From: Pseudoruegeria aquimaris
Lineage (GTDB): Bacteria > Pseudomonadota > Alphaproteobacteria > Rhodobacterales > Rhodobacteraceae
NCBI RefSeq assembly: GCF_900172235.1
Contig: NZ_FWFQ01000006.1
Span: forward strand, 62,001-126,000
DNA length: 64,000 nt
Direction: 5' to 3'
The number at the start of each line of letters is the position of its first letter. Within the stretch, counting starts at the first letter, position 1. The position numbers were made by a program, and so were the translations under genes. The notes under the pieces are model-generated. The model was not told the origin of the DNA. It saw nothing but the letters and a program-made list of their open reading frames with translations, and made no database searches. Positions 63,734-64,000 of this stretch are shown piece after piece.

Positions 63734-64000
63734 ATGCTCACCTTCACAATCCGTCGGTTGATCCTCGCGATCCCGACGCTGCTTTTCATCTCGCTGGTGA
63801 TCTTCCTGCTTCTCCAGCTCGCGCCGGGCGATCCGATGGCCCAGGTGCCCCTGACCGTGCCCCCCGAAGTGAAAGAGAAGATGCGCCAGGCGCTCGGCCT
63901 CGGCCAGCCCGTCTATGTCCAGTACTGGAAGTGGATCGTGCAGTTCTTCTGGATCGAACCGCAGGTTCTGATCGACAACATCTTCGGCACCAGCCTCACA
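63734..64000 (+). CDS. ABC transporter permease, DppB type (cut by window end)
   Basis: The first 89 codons of a permease, starting MLTFTIRRLILAIPTLLFISLVIFLLLQLAPGDP, the typical first helix and APGDP motif of DppB/OppB subunits. The remainder lies outside the window. It follows the binding-protein gene after 70 bases, so the usual operon order binding protein - permease is kept. Confidence 0.92.
   Translation, partial: MLTFTIRRLILAIPTLLFISLVIFLLLQLAPGDPMAQVPLTVPPEVKEKMRQALGLGQPVYVQYWKWIVQFFWIEPQVLIDNIFGTSLT

Overview
The window reads as a chromosomal segment of an alphaproteobacterium of the order Rhodobacterales (Roseobacter/Rhodobacter type). This rests on the very high GC content with GC-ending codons, dense operons with ATGA/TGATG overlaps, the carD - fdxA - S4 protein - SUV3-like helicase block, an Asp-rich peptide transporter with a fused double ATPase, and an alphaproteobacterial LexA box (GTTC-N7-GTTC). 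No phage, insertion sequence, CRISPR array, rRNA or tRNA gene was recognised. The segment is mostly core and metabolic genes. The odd items are small: broken or orphaned genes and dispersed hairpin repeats.

Layout. 1-3.4 kb: tail of an ABC-F ATPase, MarC-type membrane protein, membrane-anchored aspartic protease, glutathione S-transferase. 3.4-6.3 kb (minus): ftsY, an EamA transporter and yciB. 6.5-11 kb: a kinase-like protein, lysoplasmalogenase coupled to an orphan NuoE-NuoF fusion, and an alkB-type hydroxylase that has lost its third histidine box. 11-15.8 kb: xseA, purD, hppD with a divergent AsnC regulator. 15.8-24 kb: Kef-type antiporter, cobS, carD, fdxA, S4 protein, helicase, TPR protein. 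24-32 kb: SCP2 protein with a lysophospholipase, drug exporter, PepF, phospholipase D protein, hydroxyacid dehydrogenase, VCBS protein and 2Fe-2S ferredoxin.

32.5-45.7 kb: a LexA-controlled remnant of the mutagenic polymerase DnaE2, two exporters with argO/argP, a truncated haemoglobin, the YcjX/YcjF-like pair, then the overlapping hisC - tyrA-like - extensin-like operon. A class V aminotransferase faces an AsnC regulator, and an orphan RNA-binding domain carries seven 15-residue repeats. 45.8-57.2 kb: rpsD with a strong promoter and structured leader, DegT aminotransferase, MmgE/PrpD protein, gph, the glmU - glmS - AlkD-like operon, acyl-CoA synthetase, a lipoprotein and moaA. 57.3-64 kb: a peptide uptake and processing module made of two M20 hydrolases with the fused ABC ATPase on one strand, and the binding protein with the permease on the other.

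Systems visible. Amino-sugar precursors for the cell wall come from glmU/glmS, and aromatic amino acid and histidine metabolism from hisC, the tyrA-like gene and hppD. Basic amino-acid export is argO under argP. Peptide or acyl-amino-acid scavenging is the last 7 kb. Three families of short palindromic elements sit mainly just after stop codons, some in convergent gaps, and probably act as 3' end processing or termination signals. I did not find a convincing new multi-gene system. The best leads are the LexA-box/DnaE2 remnant, the truncated AlkB, and the repeat-bearing orphan DbpA domain.
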